Shown here: one piece after another, positions 54,571-64,000 of the stretch
Layout of the letters: every line of letters begins with the position of its first letter
How positions within the stretch are numbered: the first letter of the stretch is position 1
Assembly: GCF_000428985.1 (NCBI RefSeq)
Contig: NZ_KE386828.1
Location: 1 to 64,000 of the forward strand
DNA: 64,000 bases
From: Marinobacterium litorale DSM 23545
Lineage (GTDB): Bacteria > Pseudomonadota > Gammaproteobacteria > Pseudomonadales > Balneatricaceae
Direction: 5' to 3'
Notes under the pieces: model-generated
Seen by the model: only the letters and a program-made list of their open reading frames with translations
Database searches by the model: none
Told to the model about the DNA's origin: nothing
Program-made: the position numbers and the translations under genes

Positions 54571-56079
54571 ATGTTTCTGAAGAAATCCACGTTTTCGGCC
54601 CTTCGTATCGCGCTGTTTTACCTGGTGCTTGGTGCGCTGTGGATACTCTTTTCCGACCGTATCGTAGACAGCTGGGTGGAAGATGCCGCCCTCCTGTCGC
54701 GTGTGCAAACGATAAAAGGGTGGGGCTATGTGGCGCTGACCGCCTGGCTCCTCTACCTGCTGATTCGTGCCTCCATCGAGCAGATTACCCGCCTCTCATA
54801 CCACAGCCATCTGACAGGTCTGCCTAACCGGCAGGCGCTGGATGAATTTCTCGAAACACGCCTGCACGAATATCGATGGGGAAACGAAAAGCTGTCGATG
54901 ATGTTGCTGGATCTTGATGATTTTCAGTCCGTCAATGACTCGGCCGGATATTACGGCGGAGACCTGCTGCTCAAGGATTGTGCCGCGCTTATCGATAGTC
55001 AGTTGCCCGGCAAAGCCCGGCTTTATCACTTTGGCGCGGACAAGTTTGTGCTGCTTGTCGCCGTGGATAGCCTGCGAGCAGTGGAAAACCTGGCAGGCGA
55101 CCTCTCCAGTGTAATCTCGCAAGAACTACATGTGCCGGGTAGCGAGAAGCACAGCCTGACGGTCAGTATCGGAATCGCAACATGCCCGCTGGATACCGGT
55201 AGCGGCGATGAGCTGCTCAAGTTTGCCGATGCCGCCTTGCAGGAAGCCAAGCTGGAGAAAGGGGGGATGCGCTTCTACCATCAGGAGCTGCATCAGCGTC
55301 ATCTGAAAATGGTGGAGCTGGCCCGGGAGGTGGTCGCGGCCAGTCGCGAGCCTGAACAGTTCAGTGTTCTTTTTCAGCCCCAATATGCGCTGGAGTCCTC
55401 GGAGATTACCGGTGTAGAGGCGCTGGTGCGCTGGAACCACCCCGAGCGGGGAGTGGTGTCTCCCGCCGAGTTTATCCCGGTCGCGGAAAAGTCAGGCGCT
55501 ATCTTTGCTATCACTGAACGGGTTATCAATCATGCCGTGGCGGAGCTGGCTTCACGAAAACTTCTCGGTGAGCGGGGCGTTGGCAGTTTATCGCTGAACA
55601 TCTCGGAGCGGTTGCTGGGCAGCAAACTCGGCTGTGATCGTCTGGAGGAGATGCTGGAGCCTCATGCCGCCTATTTTCCCTGGCTGGTGCTGGAGGTTAC
55701 CGAAACCGCTGCGATGGAAAATGTGGAAGCCTGTGTCGAGATGATGCAGCGGTTATGTGACCGTGGCATACGCTTCTCTATCGATGACTTTGGTACCGGC
55801 TTTTCCTCCCTGCTCAAGCTCAAGCAGTTGCCGATCTACGAGCTCAAGATCGATCGCAGCTTTGTTGATGAGCTACCGGACAATAAGGATGATCTGGCCA
55901 TCGTCAGAACCACGGTGCTGATGTGCCGGGAGCTGGGCATCAATGTGGTTGCAGAGGGCATCGAAACCGAGGCCCAAGAGGCCTGCTTGCTGGCCAGCGG
56001 ATGCCAGCTGGGCCAGGGGTATCACTTTGCGCGCCCCATGACGATTGAGGCACTGATTGAGCGCCTGGGAGCACACTGA
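54571..56079 (+). CDS. c-di-GMP phosphodiesterase with degenerate GGDEF and intact EAL
   Basis: A 502-residue membrane protein with two short N-terminal membrane segments (about residues 10-27 and 50-66) and almost no periplasmic loop, followed by tandem GGDEF and EAL domains. The cyclase motif is GADKF (155-159) instead of GGDEF, so it should not make c-di-GMP but may bind GTP as a control site. The EAL domain is intact: EALVRW (283-288), LNISERLL, EVTETAAMEN, SIDDFGTGFSSLLKLKQLPI and VVAEGIET. It is therefore a likely phosphodiesterase. The ATG at 54571 is preferred to an upstream in-frame start because it leads straight to the first membrane segment. The next gene overlaps its stop. Confidence 0.92.
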   Translation: MFLKKSTFSALRIALFYLVLGALWILFSDRIVDSWVEDAALLSRVQTIKGWGYVALTAWLLYLLIRASIEQITRLSYHSHLTGLPNRQALDEFLETRLHEYRWGNEKLSMMLLDLDDFQSVNDSAGYYGGDLLLKDCAALIDSQLPGKARLYHFGADKFVLLVAVDSLRAVENLAGDLSSVISQELHVPGSEKHSLTVSIGIATCPLDTGSGDELLKFADAALQEAKLEKGGMRFYHQELHQRHLKMVELAREVVAASREPEQFSVLFQPQYALESSEITGVEALVRWNHPERGVVSPAEFIPVAEKSGAIFAITERVINHAVAELASRKLLGERGVGSLSLNISERLLGSKLGCDRLEEMLEPHAAYFPWLVLEVTETAAMENVEACVEMMQRLCDRGIRFSIDDFGTGFSSLLKLKQLPIYELKIDRSFVDELPDNKDDLAIVRTTVLMCRELGINVVAEGIETEAQEACLLASGCQLGQGYHFARPMTIEALIERLGAH

Positions 56080-56519
56080 TGGCCGACACGACGCCGGACA
56101 ATATCGCGTTTTTCCACCGGGTGACGGCATGTGCGCTGATCCAACTCTACCGCAGTTTCCCGGTACCCACTGACCTGGACGCGGGTGCAATCGGTGCGGA
56201 CCTGGTGGATGACCGGATCGAAGACGACCTGCAGTTTCATTACACCTACGAAATGCCCAAACACGCCATCAGCTTCTTGGTGGCGGAGTCACTGATCATA
56301 TACGACCCGGATCAGTACTTTTTTGGTGGCCCCGAGTTTCCCGCGGCACGGCTTACCCTGAAAGGGCTGAAATTACTGCAGGCAGGTATCCAAGCCGGCG
56401 GCAATCAAGCGGCGGGCAAAACCTATTCGGCCCATCTGGAGCATGCACTCGACCACAGCGATGTGGAACGACTCTGTATCCTGGTCGATGAACTGCTGAG
56501 CATGACCGGCGAGTCATGA
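56079..56519 (+). CDS. Hypothetical protein coupled to the EAL gene
   Basis: A 146-residue soluble acidic protein with no recognisable family. Its ATG shares bases with the EAL gene stop (TGATG-type overlap), so it is co-translated with that gene. The region around residues 56-96 (HAISFLVAESLIIYDP, a turn, then ARLTLKGLKLLQ) has the helix-turn-wing pattern with the LTxKGxxLL strand of small winged-helix proteins. It ends near the tRNA-Leu gene. A DNA-binding or adaptor role in the EAL pathway is possible but unproven. Confidence 0.75.
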   Translation: MADTTPDNIAFFHRVTACALIQLYRSFPVPTDLDAGAIGADLVDDRIEDDLQFHYTYEMPKHAISFLVAESLIIYDPDQYFFGGPEFPAARLTLKGLKLLQAGIQAGGNQAAGKTYSAHLEHALDHSDVERLCILVDELLSMTGES

Positions 56520-56556
56520 GCGTTAAGTCGGTTGAATAGACGTGAAGAGTAGTCAA

Positions 56557-56643
56557 TGGTGCCGGTGGTCGGACTCGAACCGACACGCCCGTTAAGGCAA
56601 CGGATTTTGAATCCGTCGTGTATACCAATTTCACCACACCGGC
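56557..56643 (-). tRNA. tRNA-Leu (CAA anticodon)
   Basis: The minus-strand 87-mer has an acceptor stem GCCGGTG/CACCGGC, an encoded CCA 3' end, an anticodon stem-loop GGATTCAAAATCC with CAA at positions 34-36, a long variable arm (TTGCCTTAACGGGCG) typical of tRNA-Leu, and the T-arm GGTTCGAGTCC. It reads UUG codons. It stands alone between the small hypothetical gene and the divergent queA; no integrase or attachment-site duplication was found next to it. Confidence 0.97.
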
Positions 56644-56788
56644 AATGTGGCGCCGCGCGTTTTAGAGCTTATCGCGACGAGGCAGGCGCACATTATAAGC
56701 GGAACTTTCGCCGGGTCAATCGGGACTGCTAAAAAGCTGTTTATCTGGTAAACTTCGCGCCCCTTTTCAGTGAACATTTCTCCGCCCG

Positions 56789-58980
<2,192 letters not shown>

Positions 58981-59038
58981 GGGTGTCTAGCAGGCACCAA
59001 ACCACAGTTAAGATTTATTAATTCAGGAGATTGCTTTA

Positions 59039-59368
59039 ATGAGCTTCCTTATCGCCCCGGCCCACGCCGCCGAAGGTGCCGGACAGATGGATCCGGGTAT
59101 GTTTAACATCATCTTCCTCGTGGGTTTTGGTCTGATCTTTTACTTCTTCATGTGGCGCCCGCAGGCCAAGCGCGCGAAGGAGCACAAAAATCTGATCGCC
59201 GGCCTTGCGAAAGGTGATGAAGTTATCACCGCCGGTGGCATCATCGGCAAGGTGATTCGCCTGAATGAGGAGTACGTGGTACTGGAAGTCTCCGAAGGTA
59301 CCGAGATGAAGTTCCAGAAGGCCCATGTGGCGGCTGAGCTGCCCAAGGGTACGATCAAAGAGATCTAA
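59039..59368 (+). CDS. yajC: Preprotein translocase subunit YajC
   Basis: YajC is a small inner-membrane accessory of SecDF that also interacts with AcrB. The 109-residue product has one membrane segment (about residues 20-38, MFNIIFLVGFGLIFYFFMW) and the conserved RPQAKRAKEHKNLIAGLAKGDEV region, typical of the family. CAGGAG lies 9 nt upstream. A terminator-like hairpin follows before secD. Confidence 0.96.
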   Translation: MSFLIAPAHAAEGAGQMDPGMFNIIFLVGFGLIFYFFMWRPQAKRAKEHKNLIAGLAKGDEVITAGGIIGKVIRLNEEYVVLEVSEGTEMKFQKAHVAAELPKGTIKEI

Positions 59369-59386
59369 ACCCGTTCTATCTCCCCC

Positions 59387-59417
59387 CGCCAGCGCATCGC
59401 GCTGGCGTTTCCGTTTT
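59387..59417 (+). terminator. Terminator or attenuator between yajC and secD
   Basis: CGCCAGCGC and GCGCTGGCG form a 9-bp stem with an ATC loop (59387-59407), followed by TTTCCGTTTT. It lies in the 66-nt gap between yajC and secD and probably allows partial read-through. Confidence 0.75.
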
Positions 59418-59434
59418 GTTAAGGATGGAGCACG

Positions 59435-61288
59435 ATGCTCAACCGCTATCCTCTGTGGAAAAATCTCCTGATTGTCTGTGTGCTGGTGGTTGCGGCCATC
59501 TACGCCGCACCCAACCTTTATCCAGAAGACTATGCCGTACAGGTCTCCGGAACGCGGGAAGCGTATACGGTTGATACGTCCACCATGGAAAGGTTGGAGC
59601 AGCAGCTTCAGGAGGCGGGCGTCTCCTTCAAAGCGGTGGAGTTGAATGAGGGCACCGGGCTGATTCGCTTCGCTAACGGTGATGCGCAGCTGCGTGCCAA
59701 GGACCTTCTGGCACAGACGCTGGGCAACAACTACGTTGTGGCCTTGAACCTGGCACCGACAACCCCGGCCTGGCTGGAGTCAATCGGTGCCGGGCCCATG
59801 AAGCTGGGGCTGGACCTGCGTGGCGGTGTGCACTTCCTGTTGGAAGTGGATATGGCGCAGGCGGTCGGTCAGCGCCTGGATGTCTATGTCAGCGATATCA
59901 AAGGTCAGCTTCGTGATGAACGGTTGCGTTATCGGCAGGTAGAGCATCTGGATGACGGTCGGCTGTCCGTGCGCTTTGCGGACCCACAAGTCCGTGACGA
60001 AGCACAAAGCCTGCTAAGAAAAAACTTTCCGGAGTTTATGTTCGAAACCGCGGATGAGGAGGGAAATAACTTCCTCTACATCAACTTGACCGAGCAGACG
60101 ATCCGGGAAATCGAAGACTACGCTGTCAAACAGAACCTGACCACTCTGCGTAACCGTGTCAACGAGCTGGGTGTCGCCGAGCCGCTGGTGCAGCGCCAGG
60201 GACGTAACCGGATTGTGGTTCAGCTGCCGGGTATTCAGGACGCTGCGGCGGCCAAGCGTATCATCGGTAAAACCGCTAACCTGGAGTTCAGACTGGAGGC
60301 CAAGCCGGACGCCAGCCGGGCGACGACTGAAGTTTACCCGTTCCGTAATGAACCGGGCCGCACCGCCGAGCTTGAGAAAGATATCATTATCACCGGCTCA
60401 AACGTAGCCAATGCCCAGGCCTCATTCGATGAAAACGGCATGCCGCAGGTGAATATTACCCTGGACGGCAAAGGTGGCCAGATGATGAGCCGAGTTACCC
60501 GCGGCGCGATTCAACGTCGTATGGCCGTGCTGTTTGTCGAGCACAAGTCGCGCATCGTGGAGCAGAAGGTTGATGGTGAAACGGTCGAAAAGCGTGTTCC
60601 CTACACCGAAAAGGGCTTGATCTCCCTGGCGACCATTCAGAGCACCCTGGGTAACTCTTTCCGCATCACCGGGCTTGAAAGTTCTCAGGAGTCTTCGGAG
60701 CTGGCACTGCTGTTGCGGGCCGGTGCACTGGCGGCGCCGATCTACTTTGTGGAAGAGCGCACGGTAGGACCGAGCATGGGGGCGGAAAATATCGAGATGG
60801 GCGTGACCTCAGTGCAGATCGGCTTCGCGCTCGTACTGGCGTTCATGCTGATCTACTACAAGGTGTTCGGCGTGTTGGCGAATATCGCACTGACCCTGAA
60901 CCTGGTGCTGCTGGTGGCGGTGATGTCGATATTGTCGGCGACGCTCACCTTGCCGGGTATAGCCGGTATCGTACTGACCGTGGGTATGGCGGTGGATGCC
61001 AACGTATTGATATTTGAGCGAATCAAGGAGGAGCTTAAGAATGGTCTGCCGCCCCAGTCGGCAATCCATGCCGGGTTCTCCCGCGCCTATACCACCATTC
61101 TTGATGCCAACGTAACGACGCTGCTTGCGGCCGTCATTCTTTTTGCCATGGGAACAGGCCCGGTGAAAGGCTTTGCCGTGACGTTGTCGGTGGGTATTGT
61201 CACCTCCATGTTCACAGCGATTCTAGTGACCCGCGGGCTGGTTAACCTGGCCTATGGCGGTCGAACGCTGAAGAAGCTGGCGCTGTGA
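59435..61288 (+). CDS. secD: Protein translocase subunit SecD
   Basis: SecD works with SecF and uses the proton gradient to help proteins finish crossing the inner membrane. The 617-residue product (E. coli 615) has one N-terminal membrane segment, a long periplasmic P1 domain, and five C-terminal segments starting near residue 447. It has the conserved MKLGLDLRGGVHFLLEVDM, VNELGVAEPLVQRQGRNRIVVQLPG (about residues 241-265), and GMAVDANVLIFERIKEEL. AAGGATGGAG lies just upstream. secF begins 13 nt after the stop. Confidence 0.97.
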   Translation: MLNRYPLWKNLLIVCVLVVAAIYAAPNLYPEDYAVQVSGTREAYTVDTSTMERLEQQLQEAGVSFKAVELNEGTGLIRFANGDAQLRAKDLLAQTLGNNYVVALNLAPTTPAWLESIGAGPMKLGLDLRGGVHFLLEVDMAQAVGQRLDVYVSDIKGQLRDERLRYRQVEHLDDGRLSVRFADPQVRDEAQSLLRKNFPEFMFETADEEGNNFLYINLTEQTIREIEDYAVKQNLTTLRNRVNELGVAEPLVQRQGRNRIVVQLPGIQDAAAAKRIIGKTANLEFRLEAKPDASRATTEVYPFRNEPGRTAELEKDIIITGSNVANAQASFDENGMPQVNITLDGKGGQMMSRVTRGAIQRRMAVLFVEHKSRIVEQKVDGETVEKRVPYTEKGLISLATIQSTLGNSFRITGLESSQESSELALLLRAGALAAPIYFVEERTVGPSMGAENIEMGVTSVQIGFALVLAFMLIYYKVFGVLANIALTLNLVLLVAVMSILSATLTLPGIAGIVLTVGMAVDANVLIFERIKEELKNGLPPQSAIHAGFSRAYTTILDANVTTLLAAVILFAMGTGPVKGFAVTLSVGIVTSMFTAILVTRGLVNLAYGGRTLKKLAL

Positions 61289-61301
61289 GGGGAGCGGAAT
61301 A

Positions 61302-62225
61302 ATGTCTAAAGCACAGAAAATTTACAATTTCATGGGGCCGCGCAAAGCGATGGCGGCCTTCTCCATTATCCTGTTGCTGATTTCCATCGGTTCCCTGGCG
61401 ATCAATGGCCTGAAGTTCGGGCTCGACTTCACCGGCGGTAGTCTGGTGGAAATCGGTTACGAGCAGCCGGTGGATCTGGGTGGCGTGCGCGAGGCGCTGG
61501 AGGGGGCCGGATACCCGGACGTGACGGTACAGACCTTTGGCGCTGCCACCGATGTGTTGATTCGCCTGGGCGAAACCCACGACCCTCAGTTGGGCGATAA
61601 TATCCTTGCGCTGCTGCAGGCGGAAGAGGAGCAAACCCTGACCCTGCGCCGCAACGAATTTGTGGGGTCGCAGGTGGGCGAGGAGCTCCGCGAGCAGGGT
61701 GGGCTGGGCATGCTGCTGGCCCTGGGCATGATCATGCTCTACCTGGCCTTCCGCTTCCAGATCAAGTTTTCGGTGGGTGCGGTGATGGCACTGGTGCATG
61801 ACGTGCTGATCGTGCTCGGGGTTTTCTCCCTGCTGCAACTGGAGTTTGACCTGACCGTGCTGGCGGCGATTCTGGCGGTGATCGGTTACTCCCTGAACGA
61901 TACGATTGTCGTCTATGACCGGATTCGCGAGAACTTTCGGGTGATGCGTACGGCCGGTCCGGTCGAAGTCATGAATGGATCGCTAAGTCAGACGTTGAGT
62001 CGAACCTTGATGACCTCATTCACCACGATCCTGGTCTTGGTGGCCCTGGCTGTCTTTGGTGGCAGCACCATTTTCGGTTTCGCGGTGGCGTTGCTGGCCG
62101 GTGTGCTGATCGGTACCTACTCTTCAATTTATGTGGCTGCCAACCTGCTGCTGATGCTGAAGGTGGATCGGGAGGATCTGATACCGCCTCCGAAAGAAGA
62201 GTCCGAAGTGGACGAAATGCCCTGA
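61302..62225 (+). CDS. secF: Protein translocase subunit SecF
   Basis: SecF is the partner of SecD. The 307-residue product has six membrane segments. It has the block FGLDFTGGSLVEIGY, the segment ALVHDVLIVLGVFSLL, and the motif AVIGYSLNDTIVVYDRIREN. It ends in an acidic tail. A GC-rich terminator follows within 10 nt of the stop. Confidence 0.97.
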   Translation: MSKAQKIYNFMGPRKAMAAFSIILLLISIGSLAINGLKFGLDFTGGSLVEIGYEQPVDLGGVREALEGAGYPDVTVQTFGAATDVLIRLGETHDPQLGDNILALLQAEEEQTLTLRRNEFVGSQVGEELREQGGLGMLLALGMIMLYLAFRFQIKFSVGAVMALVHDVLIVLGVFSLLQLEFDLTVLAAILAVIGYSLNDTIVVYDRIRENFRVMRTAGPVEVMNGSLSQTLSRTLMTSFTTILVLVALAVFGGSTIFGFAVALLAGVLIGTYSSIYVAANLLLMLKVDREDLIPPPKEESEVDEMP

Positions 62226-62235
62226 TATCCCCGAT

Positions 62236-62265
62236 AAGCCGGCCCTGAGCCGGCTTTGTCTTTTA
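62236..62265 (+). terminator. Rho-independent terminator after secF
   Basis: AAGCCGG and CCGGCTT form a 7-bp stem (62236-62256) followed by TGTCTTTT. It ends the queA-tgt-yajC-secDF transcript. Confidence 0.85.
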
Positions 62266-62380
62266 TTGGTCGCCGCGACCGGTAGGATTCGCGGCGCTTT
62301 ACGACTATTCTAGAGTTTGATTTGAAACCAGACCCGCATAACCACGTTAGTTTTTTATCGGCGGGCAAAACGGAATACGA

Positions 62381-64000
62381 ATGAGTAAAAACTGGAAAGA
62401 TAAAGATCCCAACGCCTCCGAAGAGGCGAGTAAATACGACAACCCGGTACCGAGTCGGGATTTTCTGCTGGAGTTCCTGCGTAAATGGGGCGCTCCGATT
62501 AAGCACCCGTACCTCTGCCAGGAGCTGGGCCTCACCGACGAAGATGATATAGAAGCGGTTCGCCGCCGTCTGATTGCCATGTGCCGGGACGGGCAGCTGA
62601 TCTCCAACCGCAAGGGAGAGTTCGGCCTGATTGAAAAGATGAACCTGATACCGGGCCGTGTTATCGGCCACCGGGATGGGTTCGGCTTTCTCAAACCGGA
62701 TGCCGGGGGCGATGATCTGTTTTTAAGTCCCCGCAATATGCGCGAGCTGTTTGATGGGGACCGTGCGCTGGTCCAGGAGATCGGGGTCGACTATAAGGGG
62801 CGCCGTGAAGGTAAAGTGGTCGAGGTGCTCGAACGCAATACCCGCAAGCTGGTGGGTAAGTTCGATGGCGAGAACGGTTTTGGCAGTATCGTGCCTGAAA
62901 ACCAGCGGATCACCAATCAGGTGATGGTGATTCCCGATCCGACTACAGGGTTGAGCTACGAGAATGGCCAGCTTGTTGTGGTAGAGGTGATGCAGCAACC
63001 TACCCGTCGCCAACCGGCGCGGGGACGGGTCATCGAGGTGCTTGGGGATCATCTGGCGGCAGGGATGGAGATCCAGGTGGCGATTCACAGCCACGATATC
63101 CCCAACGAGTGGCCAGAGCAGGTACACCAGGAGATCGGCGAGCTGACCCCCGAGGTACGTGAAGAGGATAAGCGTAACCGGGTTGATCTCCGGGATCTGC
63201 CATTTGTCACCATCGACGGAGAAGATGCACGCGACTTCGATGATGCGGTTTATTGTGAGAAGAAACGTTTCGGTGGCTGGCGACTGTGGGTCGCGATCGC
63301 CGATGTGTCCTATTACGTGCAGCCGAACTCGGCACTGGATACCGAGGCGGTTAACCGGGGTAACTCCGTTTACTTCCCGGAGTATGTGGTGCCGATGTTG
63401 CCGGAGTTGCTCTCCAACGGCCTCTGCTCGCTGAATCCCAAAGTTGATCGCTTGGCGATGGTCTGCGAAATGCAGATCAGTCGCGCCGGTAAGCTGTCTG
63501 ATTTCTCTTTCTACGAGGGTGTGATCAACTCCAAGGCGCGGCTGACCTACACCAAGGTCGGTGCCATGCTGGCCGAGCCGGACTCGGAAGAGGGGAGTCA
63601 GTGGCGTCGGGAATACGGCGAGGTGGTGCCCCATCTGGAAGCGCTGTATGGTCTCTACAAAAAGTTGCGCCAGGCCCGTGAAGAACGTGGCGCCATGGAT
63701 TTCGAGACCACTGAGACTAAGATAGTGTTCAGTGATGATCGCAAGATCGAGAAACTGGTGCCGGTCCATCGCAATGATGCCCACAAGCTGATCGAAGAGT
63801 GCATGTTGATCGCCAACGTGGCGACGGCGCAGTTCCTGGATAAGCTCAAAAAGCCGGCGCTCTATCGGATCCACGAAGGTCCGAAAGAGCAGAAGCTGGA
63901 AAACCTGCGCGCGTTCCTGGGCGAACTGGGTCTGAACCTTCCGGGCGGCGAAAAGCCAGAGCCGAAGGACTACCTGCGGTTGGCGGAGACCATTGAGTCA
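62381..64000 (+). CDS. rnr: Ribonuclease R, N-terminal part
   Basis: RNase R is a 3'-5' exoribonuclease that degrades structured RNA and helps with rRNA and tmRNA quality control. The gene starts at ATG 62381 (MSKNWKDKDPNASEEA), runs off the window end, and gives at least 540 residues of about 800. Visible are the helix-turn-helix-like N-terminus, two cold-shock domains (GRVIGHRDGFGFLKPD at about 100), and the RNB catalytic domain with its metal-binding block DLPFVTIDGEDARDFDDAV (about residues 270-288). The Shine-Dalgarno is weak (CGGAA). The S1 domain is missing only because the window ends. It is preceded by a terminator and so has its own promoter in the 62266-62380 gap. Confidence 0.95.
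   Translation, partial: MSKNWKDKDPNASEEASKYDNPVPSRDFLLEFLRKWGAPIKHPYLCQELGLTDEDDIEAVRRRLIAMCRDGQLISNRKGEFGLIEKMNLIPGRVIGHRDGFGFLKPDAGGDDLFLSPRNMRELFDGDRALVQEIGVDYKGRREGKVVEVLERNTRKLVGKFDGENGFGSIVPENQRITNQVMVIPDPTTGLSYENGQLVVVEVMQQPTRRQPARGRVIEVLGDHLAAGMEIQVAIHSHDIPNEWPEQVHQEIGELTPEVREEDKRNRVDLRDLPFVTIDGEDARDFDDAVYCEKKRFGGWRLWVAIADVSYYVQPNSALDTEAVNRGNSVYFPEYVVPMLPELLSNGLCSLNPKVDRLAMVCEMQISRAGKLSDFSFYEGVINSKARLTYTKVGAMLAEPDSEEGSQWRREYGEVVPHLEALYGLYKKLRQAREERGAMDFETTETKIVFSDDRKIEKLVPVHRNDAHKLIEECMLIANVATAQFLDKLKKPALYRIHEGPKEQKLENLRAFLGELGLNLPGGEKPEPKDYLRLAETIES

Noticed and set aside
56557-56643. Genomic island attachment site at tRNA-Leu
   Set aside because: No integrase gene and no direct repeat of the tRNA 3' end were seen; flanking genes are ordinary.
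62723-63874. A 383-codon minus-strand frame
   Set aside because: It is the antisense shadow of rnr, whose plus-strand frame runs through the window end with clear RNase R motifs.

Overview
The window comes from a gammaproteobacterial chromosome with fairly high GC. It looks like a marine or halotolerant member of the Oceanospirillales/Pseudomonadales/Marinobacter type. The evidence is the gene order proA-nadD-rsfS-rlmH-mrdA-mrdB-mltB-rlpA-dacA-dat-ybeD-lipB-lipA, a compact recC-recB-recD operon, queA-tgt-yajC-secD-secF followed by rnr, and several c-di-GMP, chemotaxis and phosphorelay genes. The genus cannot be named from sequence reading alone. Most of the window is ordinary core genome; the accessory-looking parts are 0.2-5.7 kb, 29.5-32.4 kb and 45-56.5 kb.

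Layout. (1) 1-210: end of an rRNA operon (5S rRNA plus terminator). (2) 286-2986: a decayed IS66-family element with a frameshifted tnpB and a stop codon inside tnpC. (3) About 2770-3250, minus strand: two clusters of small hairpins with GGA in their loops. They look like CsrB/RsmY-type RNAs that sequester CsrA/RsmA. One lies inside the IS66 element and the other just outside it. (4) 3.3-11.6 kb: mobA, a small conserved-looking protein, a lipoprotein di-heme peroxidase behind a Fur-like box, ahpC-ahpF, pta, a ChaN-like protein and a hypothetical gene. (5) 11.8-16.0 kb: parC and a convergent YtjB-like membrane protein with a possible degenerate cyclase domain. (6) 16.2-28.0 kb: a long collinear run for proline and NAD synthesis, ribosome functions, the cell-elongation machinery (PBP2, RodA, MltB, RlpA, PBP5), D-amino acid transamination and lipoate synthesis. 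(7) 28.0-32.4 kb: an OsmC-family protein, FabI, and a c-type-heme GGDEF-EAL protein with a perfect FNR/Anr box upstream. (8) 32.4-41.6 kb: recCBD. (9) 41.6-45.1 kb: a SulP anion transporter with a universal stress protein, and two small membrane-associated proteins. (10) 45.1-51.0 kb: a TonB-dependent receptor, an orphan periplasmic binding protein and a GacS/BarA-like hybrid kinase in one minus-strand operon. (11) 51.2-56.5 kb: an omega-amidase, a chemoreceptor behind a sigma-54-type promoter, an EAL protein with a dead GGDEF domain, and a small coupled gene. (12) 56.6-64.0 kb: tRNA-Leu(CAA), queA-tgt-yajC-secDF and the start of rnr, which runs off the window.

The most novel-looking signals are the GGA-hairpin RNAs next to and inside the IS66 element, the receptor/binding-protein/hybrid-kinase operon, and the heme c GGDEF-EAL gene under a class-II-like FNR site. 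All three are inferences from sequence inspection and can be tested as described in the findings.
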